This document shows positions 1 through 9,323 of a stretch of 64,000 bases of DNA, in pieces (position 1 is the stretch's first letter; the number at the start of each line of letters is the position of its first letter). A model generated the notes under the pieces. The model searched no databases. It saw nothing but the letters and a program-made list of their open reading frames with translations, and was not told the origin of the DNA. The translations under genes and the position numbers were made by a program. This stretch comes from Bdellovibrionales bacterium (lineage in GTDB: Bacteria; Bdellovibrionota; UBA1018; CAIMNF01), in contig CANNBJ010000001.1 of NCBI GenBank assembly GCA_947502835.1, positions 496,001-560,000 of the forward strand, given 5' to 3'.

Positions 1-5
1 GCAAA

Positions 6-1460
6 ATGGCGAGCTTGCTTTGGAATCGAATCTCAAAACTCGACCGATTTGAAAAAATCGGTTTGTTCCTCTTTGTTTTGGGACACGCCTGTGCGGCCTA
101 TTTTTCCTTCGGGTACAACCATCCCGACGAACATTTCCAGATCCTCGAGTTTGCCGATTATTTCATTGGACTGAAGGCCGACTCCTCTTCACTGCCCTGG
201 GAGTTCAGGTCACAGATCAGGCCGTGGTTCCAACCCTTTCTCCATGCCCTCCCCATGAAGCTCCTGCTCTCTCTGGGTTGGTACCAGGCCTTTGACCTCT
301 TGGCGGCATTTCGGGTTCTCTATGCCGCATTGAACCTCGCAGCGCTGTGGAGCCTCTGGCGCGTGTTCAAGGATAAATTCGCGATCGATCCGAAGTGGTT
401 TCTTTTGATCGGGACTCTCTGGTTCTTCCCGTACCTGCATGTCAGGAATTCCAGCGAAAATCTTTCAGGCATTTTCCTTACGTTTGCCTTCGCCGTGTTT
501 TTCGGCGGTGGCAGATCGTTTCTCTGCGGTCTCCTCTTCGGGTTTGCCTTTCTTGCCCGGTACCAAATCGCCTTGGGCCTGGCCGGGTTCGCCCTCGCCA
601 TTCTTGCCCGGGAGCGGAGAATCACAGGGGATCACCTCCGGATGCTCGGAGGATTCCTGATCGTCGTCGGTTTTGGAGCGGTTCTTGACCGGATCGGCTA
701 CGGAAACTGGGTCCTTGCCCCGTATCTTTACTTCAAAGTGAACCTGGTGGACGGCGTTGCGGCAACCTTCAACCCTTACCCTTGGTATCAGTATTTCATC
801 TGGATCCTTCAATTGAATCCGGTGGTGTCGCTCCCCTTGTTCCTTGGAATCCTGGTGTATGCAAAGAAGGAAAAGATCGATCCACTTGCTGGATTCGTCC
901 TCACATTCATGTTTTTGCATTTTTTGATCACGAACAAGGAATACCGATTCTTTTTCCCCTTGATGAATCTGGTCATCCTGATAAGCATTCGCGCCTTCCA
1001 GGATTCACCCCAACGATGGTTTTCCGCGCCCTACCTGACCGCATACCTCGGAACCAGCATTCTCGGGTTCTATGTATCCACCTTTCACGGAGCCGCCCTC
1101 GGTTCCCTCTGGTGCATCCATACGGCCCACCGGTTTGGAAGCGCGGGAGAAACCTGGCTCAGCAATCGCGATTTTGTGAGCGAGTTCCGGAACAATTACT
1201 ACCGCCTCGATCAGGTCAAAGTTCATACTTATGGCACCGACGTGGAGCTTTCAGAGGCGCTCAAAGAACACACTCCACCCACACACGTGATGATTGATGC
1301 CAAAATCGGCGAGGAGAACACGGGCCGACTCATGAATTTGCTCCGAAACCGGGGATGCGAATTGGAAACGAGCGCTCTTCCCGACTTCGTCTTTTCTCTT
1401 CGGGACCGGTTTCCGGTCATTCGCAAGATCGCCTATCGCGCCCTCTATCGCTGCCCTTGA
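6..1460 (+). CDS. Alg9/PIG-B-like (GT22-type) mannosyltransferase family membrane protein
   Basis: N-terminal HPDEHFQ motif, many TM segments, and NKEYRFFFPL resembling the HKE-RF motif of GT22 mannosyltransferases. Confidence 0.7.
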   Translation: MASLLWNRISKLDRFEKIGLFLFVLGHACAAYFSFGYNHPDEHFQILEFADYFIGLKADSSSLPWEFRSQIRPWFQPFLHALPMKLLLSLGWYQAFDLLAAFRVLYAALNLAALWSLWRVFKDKFAIDPKWFLLIGTLWFFPYLHVRNSSENLSGIFLTFAFAVFFGGGRSFLCGLLFGFAFLARYQIALGLAGFALAILARERRITGDHLRMLGGFLIVVGFGAVLDRIGYGNWVLAPYLYFKVNLVDGVAATFNPYPWYQYFIWILQLNPVVSLPLFLGILVYAKKEKIDPLAGFVLTFMFLHFLITNKEYRFFFPLMNLVILISIRAFQDSPQRWFSAPYLTAYLGTSILGFYVSTFHGAALGSLWCIHTAHRFGSAGETWLSNRDFVSEFRNNYYRLDQVKVHTYGTDVELSEALKEHTPPTHVMIDAKIGEENTGRLMNLLRNRGCELETSALPDFVFSLRDRFPVIRKIAYRALYRCP

Positions 1461-2476
1461 TCGGTCTTGAGATCCTTTTCCACCATCGCGATCGCTTTTC
1501 GCACGGGCGCGGGAACGGCAGGCAGGTCGAGGATCGAGAACCATCGTCCGTTCTGATCCTCCAGCTTGGTCCGGGAACCCACAAAAAACAGAAAGTGATG
1601 CCGCTCCACCTTGTGGCGGGTGACTACATACTGGATCCTGAACTCGGAACGCATCACAGCTCCGGCAACGCCCCTTGCTCCGGGTGAAGGAAAATCCCAG
1701 AGTCCTTCCCGCCATCCGGTGCCTTCGTTCCGAATCAACCAAACCTCCGCCACACTCTTTTTTCTCCGAAGGGGAATCCACTTTCTCTCGCTGAGATGTT
1801 TCCACTCTTTCTTCGGTTTCTTTTCGGGAAACGCATGAGGTTCGGACTTGCCTTTGCAGGAACCTCGAATCGGGCAAACCCCGCACTTCGGATTCCGGGG
1901 CAAACATACAAGAGCCCCAAGCTCCATGAGTGCTTGATTCAGGATCCGTGGATCCGCACTCCTCTCCTCCACCAATCGACGGGAGAGATCCCAGATCAAT
2001 CGATTCCCCGAATCCAATTTGCGAATCGCATGCACCCTCGAAAGAACCCTCACAATGTTTCCATCCACGATGGGTTCCCTTTTTCGATACACAATCGAGG
2101 AAACAGCACCTGCAGTATAGGGTCCCACCCCCGGAATCTCCCTCCACTCCGAAGCGGTTTCGGGGAATCCGTCTCCGGCTTTCAGCCTCTCGCAAATCGC
2201 CTTCGCGCCCCGATGAAGATTCCGGGCCCTCGAATAATACCCGAGGCCAGCCCAGAGCTTCAAAACCCGCTCTTCCGGCGCGTTCGCCAAATCCTCCACC
2301 TCCGGGAACGCGAGGAGAAATCTCTCGAAATACGGCAACATGGCGGTGACACGGGTCTGCTGGAGCATGATCTCGGACAACCAGACGCGATAGGGATGCG
2401 GATCTGCCCGCCACGGGAGATCCCGCGCCGTTTTTCCGAACCAGGCGCTCAGATTTTTGACGATTTTGACGCTCAC
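1445..2476 (-). CDS. mutY: A/G-specific adenine glycosylase
   Basis: HhH-GPD motif (LPWRADPHPYRVWLSEIMLQQTRV, GLGYYSRARNL), VPGVGPYTAGAV-like segment, Fe-S loop C-x6-C-x2-C-x5-C. Confidence 0.95.
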   Translation of the reverse strand: MSVKIVKNLSAWFGKTARDLPWRADPHPYRVWLSEIMLQQTRVTAMLPYFERFLLAFPEVEDLANAPEERVLKLWAGLGYYSRARNLHRGAKAICERLKAGDGFPETASEWREIPGVGPYTAGAVSSIVYRKREPIVDGNIVRVLSRVHAIRKLDSGNRLIWDLSRRLVEERSADPRILNQALMELGALVCLPRNPKCGVCPIRGSCKGKSEPHAFPEKKPKKEWKHLSERKWIPLRRKKSVAEVWLIRNEGTGWREGLWDFPSPGARGVAGAVMRSEFRIQYVVTRHKVERHHFLFFVGSRTKLEDQNGRWFSILDLPAVPAPVRKAIAMVEKDLKTDQGQR

Positions 2477-3344
2477 AATGGCCGCATGCTACCCTGATTT
2501 CAGCGTGGTGATAAGCCGGATTTTTTCTGCATTTCTTGTTTTTTTCCTCCTCCTTCAAGGCCCCGTTCCGGAGGCCCGCGAAGTCTCAAAAAAATTTCTC
2601 GTTGTGATCGATCCAGGTCATGGCGGGGCCGATACCGGAGCCGTGTTTGACGGAGGAAAAACCCGTCTCACGGAAAAGCATTTCACCCTGCTCCTGGCGC
2701 GCGATCTTGCGCGGGAACTCATCATTCGCGGGCACAATGTGATCCTGACCAGAAACGAGGATCGGGATGTCCTGCTCAGTGACCGAACTGCTCTTGCAAA
2801 CAAGGTGAAGGCCGATGTGTTCATCTCGATCCATCTCAATTCAAGTGAAGATGCGATCCGCACGGGCGGGGTCGAAACATTCATCCTGAACCATGCAACC
2901 GATGAGACCTCGCGTCGCCTGGCGGATCTCGAAAACGCCGTATTGAAGGACTCGCAGGCCAACTCGGATTCGGGAAGCTCAAATGTCTCGCTCATCATGA
3001 AGGATCTCATCCTTGATGCGAACCTCACCCCTTCCAAGGATCTTGCCTGCTCGGTCCAGTCCCGGATCCGTGGCAAAATCAATGACCGCGGAGTGAAACA
3101 GGCGCTTTTTTACGTTTTGCTGGGCGCGGACATGCCGAGCATCCTGATCGAATCAGGATTCATGAATTCAAAAGAGGATCGGGATCGCATCCTGTACACC
3201 CGATCGAGACTTTCCATGGCCGCTGACCTTGCCGCTGCAGTGGACGACTATCGATTGAACAAGAAGAGTGCGTCCTGCCAGGTTCAGAGCGAGAAACAGT
3301 TTCAGCGCAAAGCCGAGCTGCCGCGCCCGAAAAACCGGATCTGA
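2457..3344 (+). CDS. N-acetylmuramoyl-L-alanine amidase (Amidase_3)
   Basis: FLVVIDPGHGGADTGA, TLTEKHFTL-like, FISIHLNSS, ILIESGFMNS motifs; the true start may be a GTG/ATG downstream of 2457. Confidence 0.9.
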   Translation: MTILTLTMAACYPDFSVVISRIFSAFLVFFLLLQGPVPEAREVSKKFLVVIDPGHGGADTGAVFDGGKTRLTEKHFTLLLARDLARELIIRGHNVILTRNEDRDVLLSDRTALANKVKADVFISIHLNSSEDAIRTGGVETFILNHATDETSRRLADLENAVLKDSQANSDSGSSNVSLIMKDLILDANLTPSKDLACSVQSRIRGKINDRGVKQALFYVLLGADMPSILIESGFMNSKEDRDRILYTRSRLSMAADLAAAVDDYRLNKKSASCQVQSEKQFQRKAELPRPKNRI

Positions 3345-3366
3345 GCTTCGACTCCAAACCCCGGGA

Positions 3367-3873
3367 TCACGCTTCCATCGAGAGCCACTTCAAAACCCTC
3401 TCGGGCATCCGTGGCGGATCAATGTGGACCTTGATCAATCGCAAAGTCTCCTCGGGCGAAATGTTCCGGTGATCGCCACGGAAGAGGGCCTTGACCAGAC
3501 CCACGGCAATCGTCCTGTTTTTCCGCTCAAACCGTTGCTCGATGTAAAACCATTTCTCATCCCAGCCAATCACCTTGGTGTGAAGCCGATAGCGCTGGAA
3601 TGGCAGGAGTGAAACCTTGTAGCGAATGTTCACCGCGCCCACCAGTGGCTGCCATCGGTGCCGGACCAAAGCACCTGCCAGATCCGTTCGAATGAGCAGA
3701 TCAAGCCTCCCCAAATCCATCAGCGACAGGAATCTCCCGTTGTTCATGTGAAGGTTCAAATCGAGATCATTGGGGAGCACCCTGAGGTGGAGTACGGACT
3801 CGGACAGGGGATGCAGCTTCTTCCTGAACAAGCCCTCGATGATGATCAGCACCAACCGGATCAGAAGATTCAT
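3367..3873 (-). CDS. Thioesterase superfamily (4HBT-like) protein
   Basis: HLRVLPNDLDLNLHMNNGRFLSLMDLGRLDLL hot-dog fold motif; overlaps holA by 4 nt. Confidence 0.75.
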   Translation of the reverse strand: MNLLIRLVLIIIEGLFRKKLHPLSESVLHLRVLPNDLDLNLHMNNGRFLSLMDLGRLDLLIRTDLAGALVRHRWQPLVGAVNIRYKVSLLPFQRYRLHTKVIGWDEKWFYIEQRFERKNRTIAVGLVKALFRGDHRNISPEETLRLIKVHIDPPRMPERVLKWLSMEA

Positions 3874-4865
3874 GGATCAAGTCCGAAGATCATGCCGGTC
3901 CAAAGGCCGGACGGGGAAAGCCTCGTGTTCTTGAGTGAGAAATCTACTTCAAACAGGGAGTGTTCAAGCTCCTGAATCGTGTGACGGTTCCACGATTTCC
4001 GCCACCTCTCCAGCTTTTGCTGCAACATCGGGTTTCTGCGCTCAAGCGCAGGAGTGCGGGTTTCCTGCTCAAGAAGAAACGCCTTCATTTGCCTGAGGTT
4101 CCAGGCCAAAAGCCCCAAAAAGGGAAGTTGCACTTCCAGATCCGTTGAAAAATGATGAACCACGCGGAGCGCTCTTTTTTCATCCCGCATGAAGATCGCA
4201 TCGATGAACTCATCCTGGGCATAGGCACTCACTCCGGCTCTCAGGGAATCCGCACGCAACGAAGCATCGTCTCCCACGAGCTCGAGCTTGGAGAGTTCCT
4301 GATCGACGATGTCGAGACTCCAGGGATCAAGCCCTCTCAGGGAAAGCCTCTCCGCATCCCCGAGTTCGATCCCCCTGCGTTTCGCCAAGAACTCGATCCA
4401 TGCCTCTCTCTCGTGTTCCTTGACCTCTTCACAGGGAACCACCGCGGCAAGATCACTGAGCACCTTGGATGCCTTCTTCCTGCCGTCAAATGACTTCGAG
4501 AGGAATACGATCACCGTGGAAAACGCGCCCGGGGCGGATGGCTCGGTTCCCGGCAAGGACTCAAGGTACAGGGCGAGCGCATCAAGATTCTTGAATTCCT
4601 CGGAGTTTCGCACCACGATGAACTTCGTTCCCCCGGTCATCGAGCCGCTCTGGGCGGAGTCGAGAATGCGTTCGATCCCCGCTTCGGAACCATCAAACTT
4701 CTCAAGATTAAAATCGTTTACTTCGACATCCTGAAGCGTTGCCCTCTGGATCTTCCGAGTCAATTCGCGGGCCTTCATCCGCTCTGTCCCGAAAAGGAAG
4801 TAAACGGGCCGCACCTTTTGTTTTTCGAGTTCCTTTTGGATGAGCTTGGGCTCCAATTTAGGCAT
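3870..4865 (-). CDS. holA: DNA polymerase III subunit delta
   Basis: PVYFLFGTERMKARELTRKI start and HolA-like overall architecture. Confidence 0.85.
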   Translation of the reverse strand: MPKLEPKLIQKELEKQKVRPVYFLFGTERMKARELTRKIQRATLQDVEVNDFNLEKFDGSEAGIERILDSAQSGSMTGGTKFIVVRNSEEFKNLDALALYLESLPGTEPSAPGAFSTVIVFLSKSFDGRKKASKVLSDLAAVVPCEEVKEHEREAWIEFLAKRRGIELGDAERLSLRGLDPWSLDIVDQELSKLELVGDDASLRADSLRAGVSAYAQDEFIDAIFMRDEKRALRVVHHFSTDLEVQLPFLGLLAWNLRQMKAFLLEQETRTPALERRNPMLQQKLERWRKSWNRHTIQELEHSLFEVDFSLKNTRLSPSGLWTGMIFGLDP

Positions 4866-4969
4866 CGTTTCAAAGATTTATCGGGCTTTCCGTGTTTTGA
4901 AAAGGGCAAAACCGACGAGTTCCGGCGCTTGTTGCTTCAGCCCCCTGTTTTGGTGTACATTGGCCCCCC

Positions 4970-5485
4970 ATGAAATGCCCCTACTGCTCCACCCCTGAAA
5001 CAAAGGTCATCGATTCACGCCTGAATCAGACCGCCGACATGACCCGGAGGCGTCGGGAGTGTTCCGAATGCGGGGGCCGTTTCACCACCTACGAGAGAAT
5101 CGAGGAGTTCATGCCGAACGTCATCAAAAAGGACGGTCGTCGGGAACCATTCCAGCGAGAGAAGATCGTAGCGGGACTTCAGAAGGCCTGCCAAAAGCGT
5201 CCCATCACCGGCAGTCAGATCGAGGCTGCGGTTACTGAAATCGAGAAGAAGATCCAAAGCTACGGATTGAAAGAAATTCCCGCCAACAGCATCGGAGGGA
5301 TGCTCATGGCCGCCCTTCACAAAATGGACAAGGTGGCCTACGTCCGCTTTGCCTCTGTGTACCGTGAATTCCGGGACGTAGAGGAATTTGTTGCAGATCT
5401 GAATCAAATCGCCCCCCAAACTCCAGAGGAGGCCAAACCCAGGGACAACCTTGCCTTCCCATTTCTGAACGAGGCCGAATCATGA
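4970..5485 (+). CDS. nrdR: Transcriptional repressor NrdR
   Basis: MKCPYCSTPETKVIDSRL Zn ribbon plus ATP-cone. Confidence 0.97.
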   Translation: MKCPYCSTPETKVIDSRLNQTADMTRRRRECSECGGRFTTYERIEEFMPNVIKKDGRREPFQREKIVAGLQKACQKRPITGSQIEAAVTEIEKKIQSYGLKEIPANSIGGMLMAALHKMDKVAYVRFASVYREFRDVEEFVADLNQIAPQTPEEAKPRDNLAFPFLNEAES

Positions 5486-5955
5486 GCACGCCCGCCCCGA
5501 ATCTTACCCCGCGCCAAAAAGCCCGGGAGCTTGCCTTCCAGTTCTTGTACCGCTTTGACCGGGATCCCGGCGAGGAGCTCAGTCCCGGACAAATTGAAGC
5601 CGAGTTCAAAAAGCACTCCGAACACTTTGGCGAATTCCAACACTCTTTTGATTTCGCACTCCGCTTGATCCAGACTTGTCTCCGCGAGCTTCGCGCCATC
5701 GACACCGCGATTGCATCCCATGCAGCGAACTGGAAAATGGAACGCCTTGGCGCAATCGAGAAGGCATTTCTCCGCATCGGAACTGCAGAATTGTTGTATT
5801 TCAAGGACGTCCCTGCGTCGGTGACTCTCAATGAAATCATCGAACTGAGCAAATCCTTCGGGGAAGAGGACACACCTCTGTTTTTAAACGGGATTCTTGA
5901 CCCGATCAGTAAGCTTCCGGAAGCCTCCGCAGGAAAAATCCCGTCCGATTCTTGA
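5482..5955 (+). CDS. nusB: Transcription antitermination factor NusB
   Basis: ARELAFQFLYRFD ... AIEKAFLRIGTAELLYFKDVPASVTLNEIIELSKSFG ... FLNGILD. Confidence 0.95.
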   Translation: MSTPAPNLTPRQKARELAFQFLYRFDRDPGEELSPGQIEAEFKKHSEHFGEFQHSFDFALRLIQTCLRELRAIDTAIASHAANWKMERLGAIEKAFLRIGTAELLYFKDVPASVTLNEIIELSKSFGEEDTPLFLNGILDPISKLPEASAGKIPSDS

Positions 5956-5994
5956 CAGCTGCCAATTCCAGCGGCAATCGGCTATGATCAAAAG

Positions 5995-6399
5995 GTGTCG
6001 ATGGTGGATTACGCCCTTAGCCAAAATAAAATTTCCGGTGTGATGCTGGTCTGTTTCGAAAACGATCGCCCCCTGCAAGGCACGATCGCAACTCTCGATT
6101 GGCGATTCAACGGACATTTTACCCAACTCCAAAAAAAGCAACTCCTGACGGGAGCCGAAGGCGAGGTCATCCTTGCTCCTCTTCGATGGAATCAGAAGAT
6201 TTACCAATTTCTGATTCTCGGGGGTGGCTTCCTGGACTCGGAACTCGAACGCCCCGTACGATCGAAGAAACTCTTCGAGGCGGGCCTGAAAAAGATGGAT
6301 GAGCTCAAGCTCGGCAAAATGGGCGTTTCCCGAAAGGATTGGAATATCCCGGAGGATCATGCCGGAGCCTTGGAAAGGGGTATATGGATCGCAAACTGA
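5995..6399 (+). CDS. Stand-alone leucyl-aminopeptidase N-terminal (M17_N/macro-like) domain protein
   Basis: FENDRPLQGTIATLDWRFNGHFTQL resembles the M17 N-terminal domain; no peptidase catalytic domain; GTG start. Confidence 0.5.
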   Translation: MSMVDYALSQNKISGVMLVCFENDRPLQGTIATLDWRFNGHFTQLQKKQLLTGAEGEVILAPLRWNQKIYQFLILGGGFLDSELERPVRSKKLFEAGLKKMDELKLGKMGVSRKDWNIPEDHAGALERGIWIAN

Positions 6400-6674
6400 T
6401 GTTATTTTCGTGGAGCACTCTGGAGCACACGAGGATCCGGGAACCAAAATCCGACCCTAAGGACCTCTCCTCATTTTCAGGCATTGAATCCATGATCCAG
6501 CACTCTCTCAGGCCACCCTCGCTCCTCCAGGTCCATACCCCGGCCGGATCTCTTCTCAAGGAACCCAAAAGAATGGATCGCCCCTTCGAGGATGAAACCC
6601 TTCTTCAAAAACTGATTCAGTACAGAAACCAGATTCCCCTCTCCCCTCGAATCATCCGGACCACAGACGCATGA
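6384..6674 (+). CDS. Hypothetical protein upstream of prkA
   Basis: ORF with ATG at 6384, overlaps its neighbours by 16 nt and 4 nt in an operon-like run. Confidence 0.5.
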   Translation: MDRKLMLFSWSTLEHTRIREPKSDPKDLSSFSGIESMIQHSLRPPSLLQVHTPAGSLLKEPKRMDRPFEDETLLQKLIQYRNQIPLSPRIIRTTDA

Positions 6675-7120
6675 TCTGGGGTGAAATCATCAATTCTGTC
6701 CGGAGGCTCCATCTTTTCCTTGTTCAGGAATTCGCGATCGATCCTGCTCTTTTCACCCGAGACATCCCTGTTGCCGGAGTCTCAATTCCCTTTCCTGACT
6801 CCATCGATGATTTCGAGGAGTGGGAAGAGACCCCGCTCCCCTCCGAACTCCACGACCTGCTTCCACTTCATCCAGTGGAACGCGCCCTCATAGAAGGCTC
6901 CCTGCTCCCGATCCAGATTGTTCGCTTCAAAAGCACCCTTGAGATCGAATCCCTGTTTGAAGCAATCGGTGCGCTGGAGCGGAACTGGATGGAGGCGAGT
7001 GGAACGACCTCCCCCGAACGGTTCAAATCCGTTCAAAATTTCCTTCGGGCCGAGACCCTCAAATTGCAGGTCCGTGCCGGCCTGCGCACACTTGCCTCCA
7101 CAAAGGACAAAACCCCATGA
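6671..7120 (+). CDS. Hypothetical protein upstream of prkA
   Basis: ATGA overlaps on both sides; no recognised domain. Confidence 0.65.
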   Translation: MIWGEIINSVRRLHLFLVQEFAIDPALFTRDIPVAGVSIPFPDSIDDFEEWEETPLPSELHDLLPLHPVERALIEGSLLPIQIVRFKSTLEIESLFEAIGALERNWMEASGTTSPERFKSVQNFLRAETLKLQVRAGLRTLASTKDKTP

Positions 7121-9267
7121 ATCTCACTCAAATCGCAGACCAAGTGAAAACCGGGTTCAAGGAGAACCTCCAGACCCTCTCCTTCGAGGAGTACTTGAAG
7201 CTCCTGCAAAAGGCACCGAAGAATCATCTGAGGGGCTCGGCACACTATGCTGCCGACATGATGGATCACTTTGGAAAGTCGGGTCCTGCGTTCCAGGTCT
7301 TCAAGAACAAGGTGATTGGTCTCGAAAAAGTACAGAACCAGATCTATCAAATCCTGAGGGCATTTTCGAATCTCGGCCAGAACAACCGGATGATTCTCTT
7401 GCACGGCCCGAACGGAAGTGCAAAGAGCACCTTGATCTCGTCCCTCATGGACGGAATGAGTGCCTACTCCGGAACGCCGGAAGGGGCCCTCTACACCTTC
7501 TCGTGGATTTTTCCGATCGACAAGATTACACGAGGCAGCCTTGGAATCCGTGGTGATCACGAGAAGAAATCCAATCAGATTTCAAGCTACGCCTATCTTT
7601 CGGACGAGGAGATCGCCTGCATCATCCCGAGCGAGACACGAGACCACCCGGTCCTCTTGATTCCGGAGCATGAACGGAAGCAATTTCTTAGCTCCCGCGA
7701 CTTCAGGGTTCCCGAGCGTCTGATCACGGGTGGGCTTTCCCACCGCGATCACCTCATCTTCCAGGCACTGCTCACAAACTATCAGGGCGATTATTCCCAA
7801 GTCCTGAAACATGTCCGTGTGGAGCGCTTCTACCTTTCCCGGATCTACCGGACAGGCCTCATCACCATTGAGCCACAAATGCATGTAGATGCCCATTACC
7901 AGCAACTCACCATGAACCGGTCCCTCTCCCAACTGCCCGCAAGCCTCCAAGGGATCAATCTCTTCTCCCTGAGTGGCGACCTGCCCGATGCAAACCGGGG
8001 AATGATTGATTACAACGACCTCCTGAAGCGCCACATCGACACCTTCAAATACCTCCTCACCGCCACAGAAACCTCGAAGGTCACCGTCGGGCAAAGCATT
8101 CTCCACTTTGACACGATTCTGATCGGGTCCTCCAACGAGCTTCAGCTGGATGCATTCAAGGAGTACCCTGATTTCAGCAGCTTCAAAGGGCGCATTGAGC
8201 TCGTGAAGGTTCCCTATCTGCTCAGGGTTTCCGAAGAGCGTGAAGTCTATGATCCGCTCCTTGAGTCCATTGCGGGCACCAAAGCGGTGACTCCCCATAC
8301 AGGCTGGACGATTGCACTCTGGGCTGTGCTTACGCGCTTGAAAAAACCACACCACGATCGCTACCCGAATGAGCTTGCGTCTGCGATCGAAAAGCTCTCC
8401 CCTCTCGATAAAATGAAAATCTATGAAAGCGGGGACCTGCCGGAGCGCCTCACCCAGGAAGAACGAAAGCATCTGAAGGCGGCGGCTCACAAACTGGAAG
8501 AAGAGTATTCCAACGTTCTGTACTACGAGGGACGTACAGGAGCATCTGCGCGTGAGCTGAAGTCGGTACTCATCGATGCGGCCCAGAACCCCGACTTCAA
8601 GACCCTTTCCCCCCTTTCCGTGATTCAAGAGCTCAAAAGATTTGTGAAACGGACAACAGAGTATGAGTTTCTTCGGCAGGATCCGGTTGACGGCTACCAT
8701 GACCATGAGAAATTCATCGAGACCGTTTTGGACCAATATGCAGTTTTGATTGATCGTGAAATCCGCGAATGTCTTGGCCTCTACGACACACGCCAATGGG
8801 GGGATTTCATGAAAAAGTACATCAATCATCTCTCCTCGCTTCTCAAGAAGGAGAAAATGAAGAATCCGATTACCGGTGGATATGAAGAGCCGGATCAGGC
8901 ACTTCTCCAGGAATTCGAATCCATCGTGGGGGCGCCTACGGACTCGGATCAGAAACACGTATTCCGCCAGAACCTGATCACCCAGATCGGGGCATGGGTG
9001 TTGGATCACCCCAAGGAGCCAATCGACTATTTCAAAGTGTTTCCGGAGCTCCGCATGAGAATGGAAAAGCACTTCTATGAAAGCCAGAAGAGCTTGCTCC
9101 AGAAAATGAACCTCGCGCTCAAACAATTCGGCACAGACCACGATGATCCGAATTCCGAGGGGGCGAAGCTTGCGCGTCTCACTCTCGAAAACATGCAAAA
9201 AAAATTCGGGTACACCGTGGACGGTGCGAAAGAAGTGATTCATTTTCTGATGACCAGAAAATACTGA
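7117..9267 (+). CDS. prkA: PrkA-family serine protein kinase / AAA+ protein
   Basis: Walker A LLHGPNGSAKST, YIDLLKR-like NYDNLLKR/YNDLLKRHIDTFKYLL, FKEYPDFSSFKGRIELVKVPYLL. Confidence 0.9.
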   Translation: MNLTQIADQVKTGFKENLQTLSFEEYLKLLQKAPKNHLRGSAHYAADMMDHFGKSGPAFQVFKNKVIGLEKVQNQIYQILRAFSNLGQNNRMILLHGPNGSAKSTLISSLMDGMSAYSGTPEGALYTFSWIFPIDKITRGSLGIRGDHEKKSNQISSYAYLSDEEIACIIPSETRDHPVLLIPEHERKQFLSSRDFRVPERLITGGLSHRDHLIFQALLTNYQGDYSQVLKHVRVERFYLSRIYRTGLITIEPQMHVDAHYQQLTMNRSLSQLPASLQGINLFSLSGDLPDANRGMIDYNDLLKRHIDTFKYLLTATETSKVTVGQSILHFDTILIGSSNELQLDAFKEYPDFSSFKGRIELVKVPYLLRVSEEREVYDPLLESIAGTKAVTPHTGWTIALWAVLTRLKKPHHDRYPNELASAIEKLSPLDKMKIYESGDLPERLTQEERKHLKAAAHKLEEEYSNVLYYEGRTGASARELKSVLIDAAQNPDFKTLSPLSVIQELKRFVKRTTEYEFLRQDPVDGYHDHEKFIETVLDQYAVLIDREIRECLGLYDTRQWGDFMKKYINHLSSLLKKEKMKNPITGGYEEPDQALLQEFESIVGAPTDSDQKHVFRQNLITQIGAWVLDHPKEPIDYFKVFPELRMRMEKHFYESQKSLLQKMNLALKQFGTDHDDPNSEGAKLARLTLENMQKKFGYTVDGAKEVIHFLMTRKY

Positions 9268-9280
9268 TCCCTGAAAAAGA

Positions 9281-9317
9281 AAAAGCCCGGGAGGAACATC
9301 CTCCCGGGCTTTTTTTA
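9281..9317. terminator. Bidirectional rho-independent terminator
   Basis: AAAAAGCCCGGGAGG-AACAT-CCTCCCGGGCTTTTTTT between convergent prkA and peptidase genes. Confidence 0.92.
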
Positions 9318-9323
9318 CTGAAC

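Noticed and set aside
1251-2558. 435-aa minus-strand ORF overlapping mutY in another frame
   Set aside because: Low-complexity Arg/Gly/Ser composition typical of off-frame translation; mutY occupies the locus.
7582-9243. 553-aa antisense ORF opposite prkA
   Set aside because: Shadow ORF caused by codon bias; prkA motifs are intact on the plus strand and the antisense product has no domain or start context.
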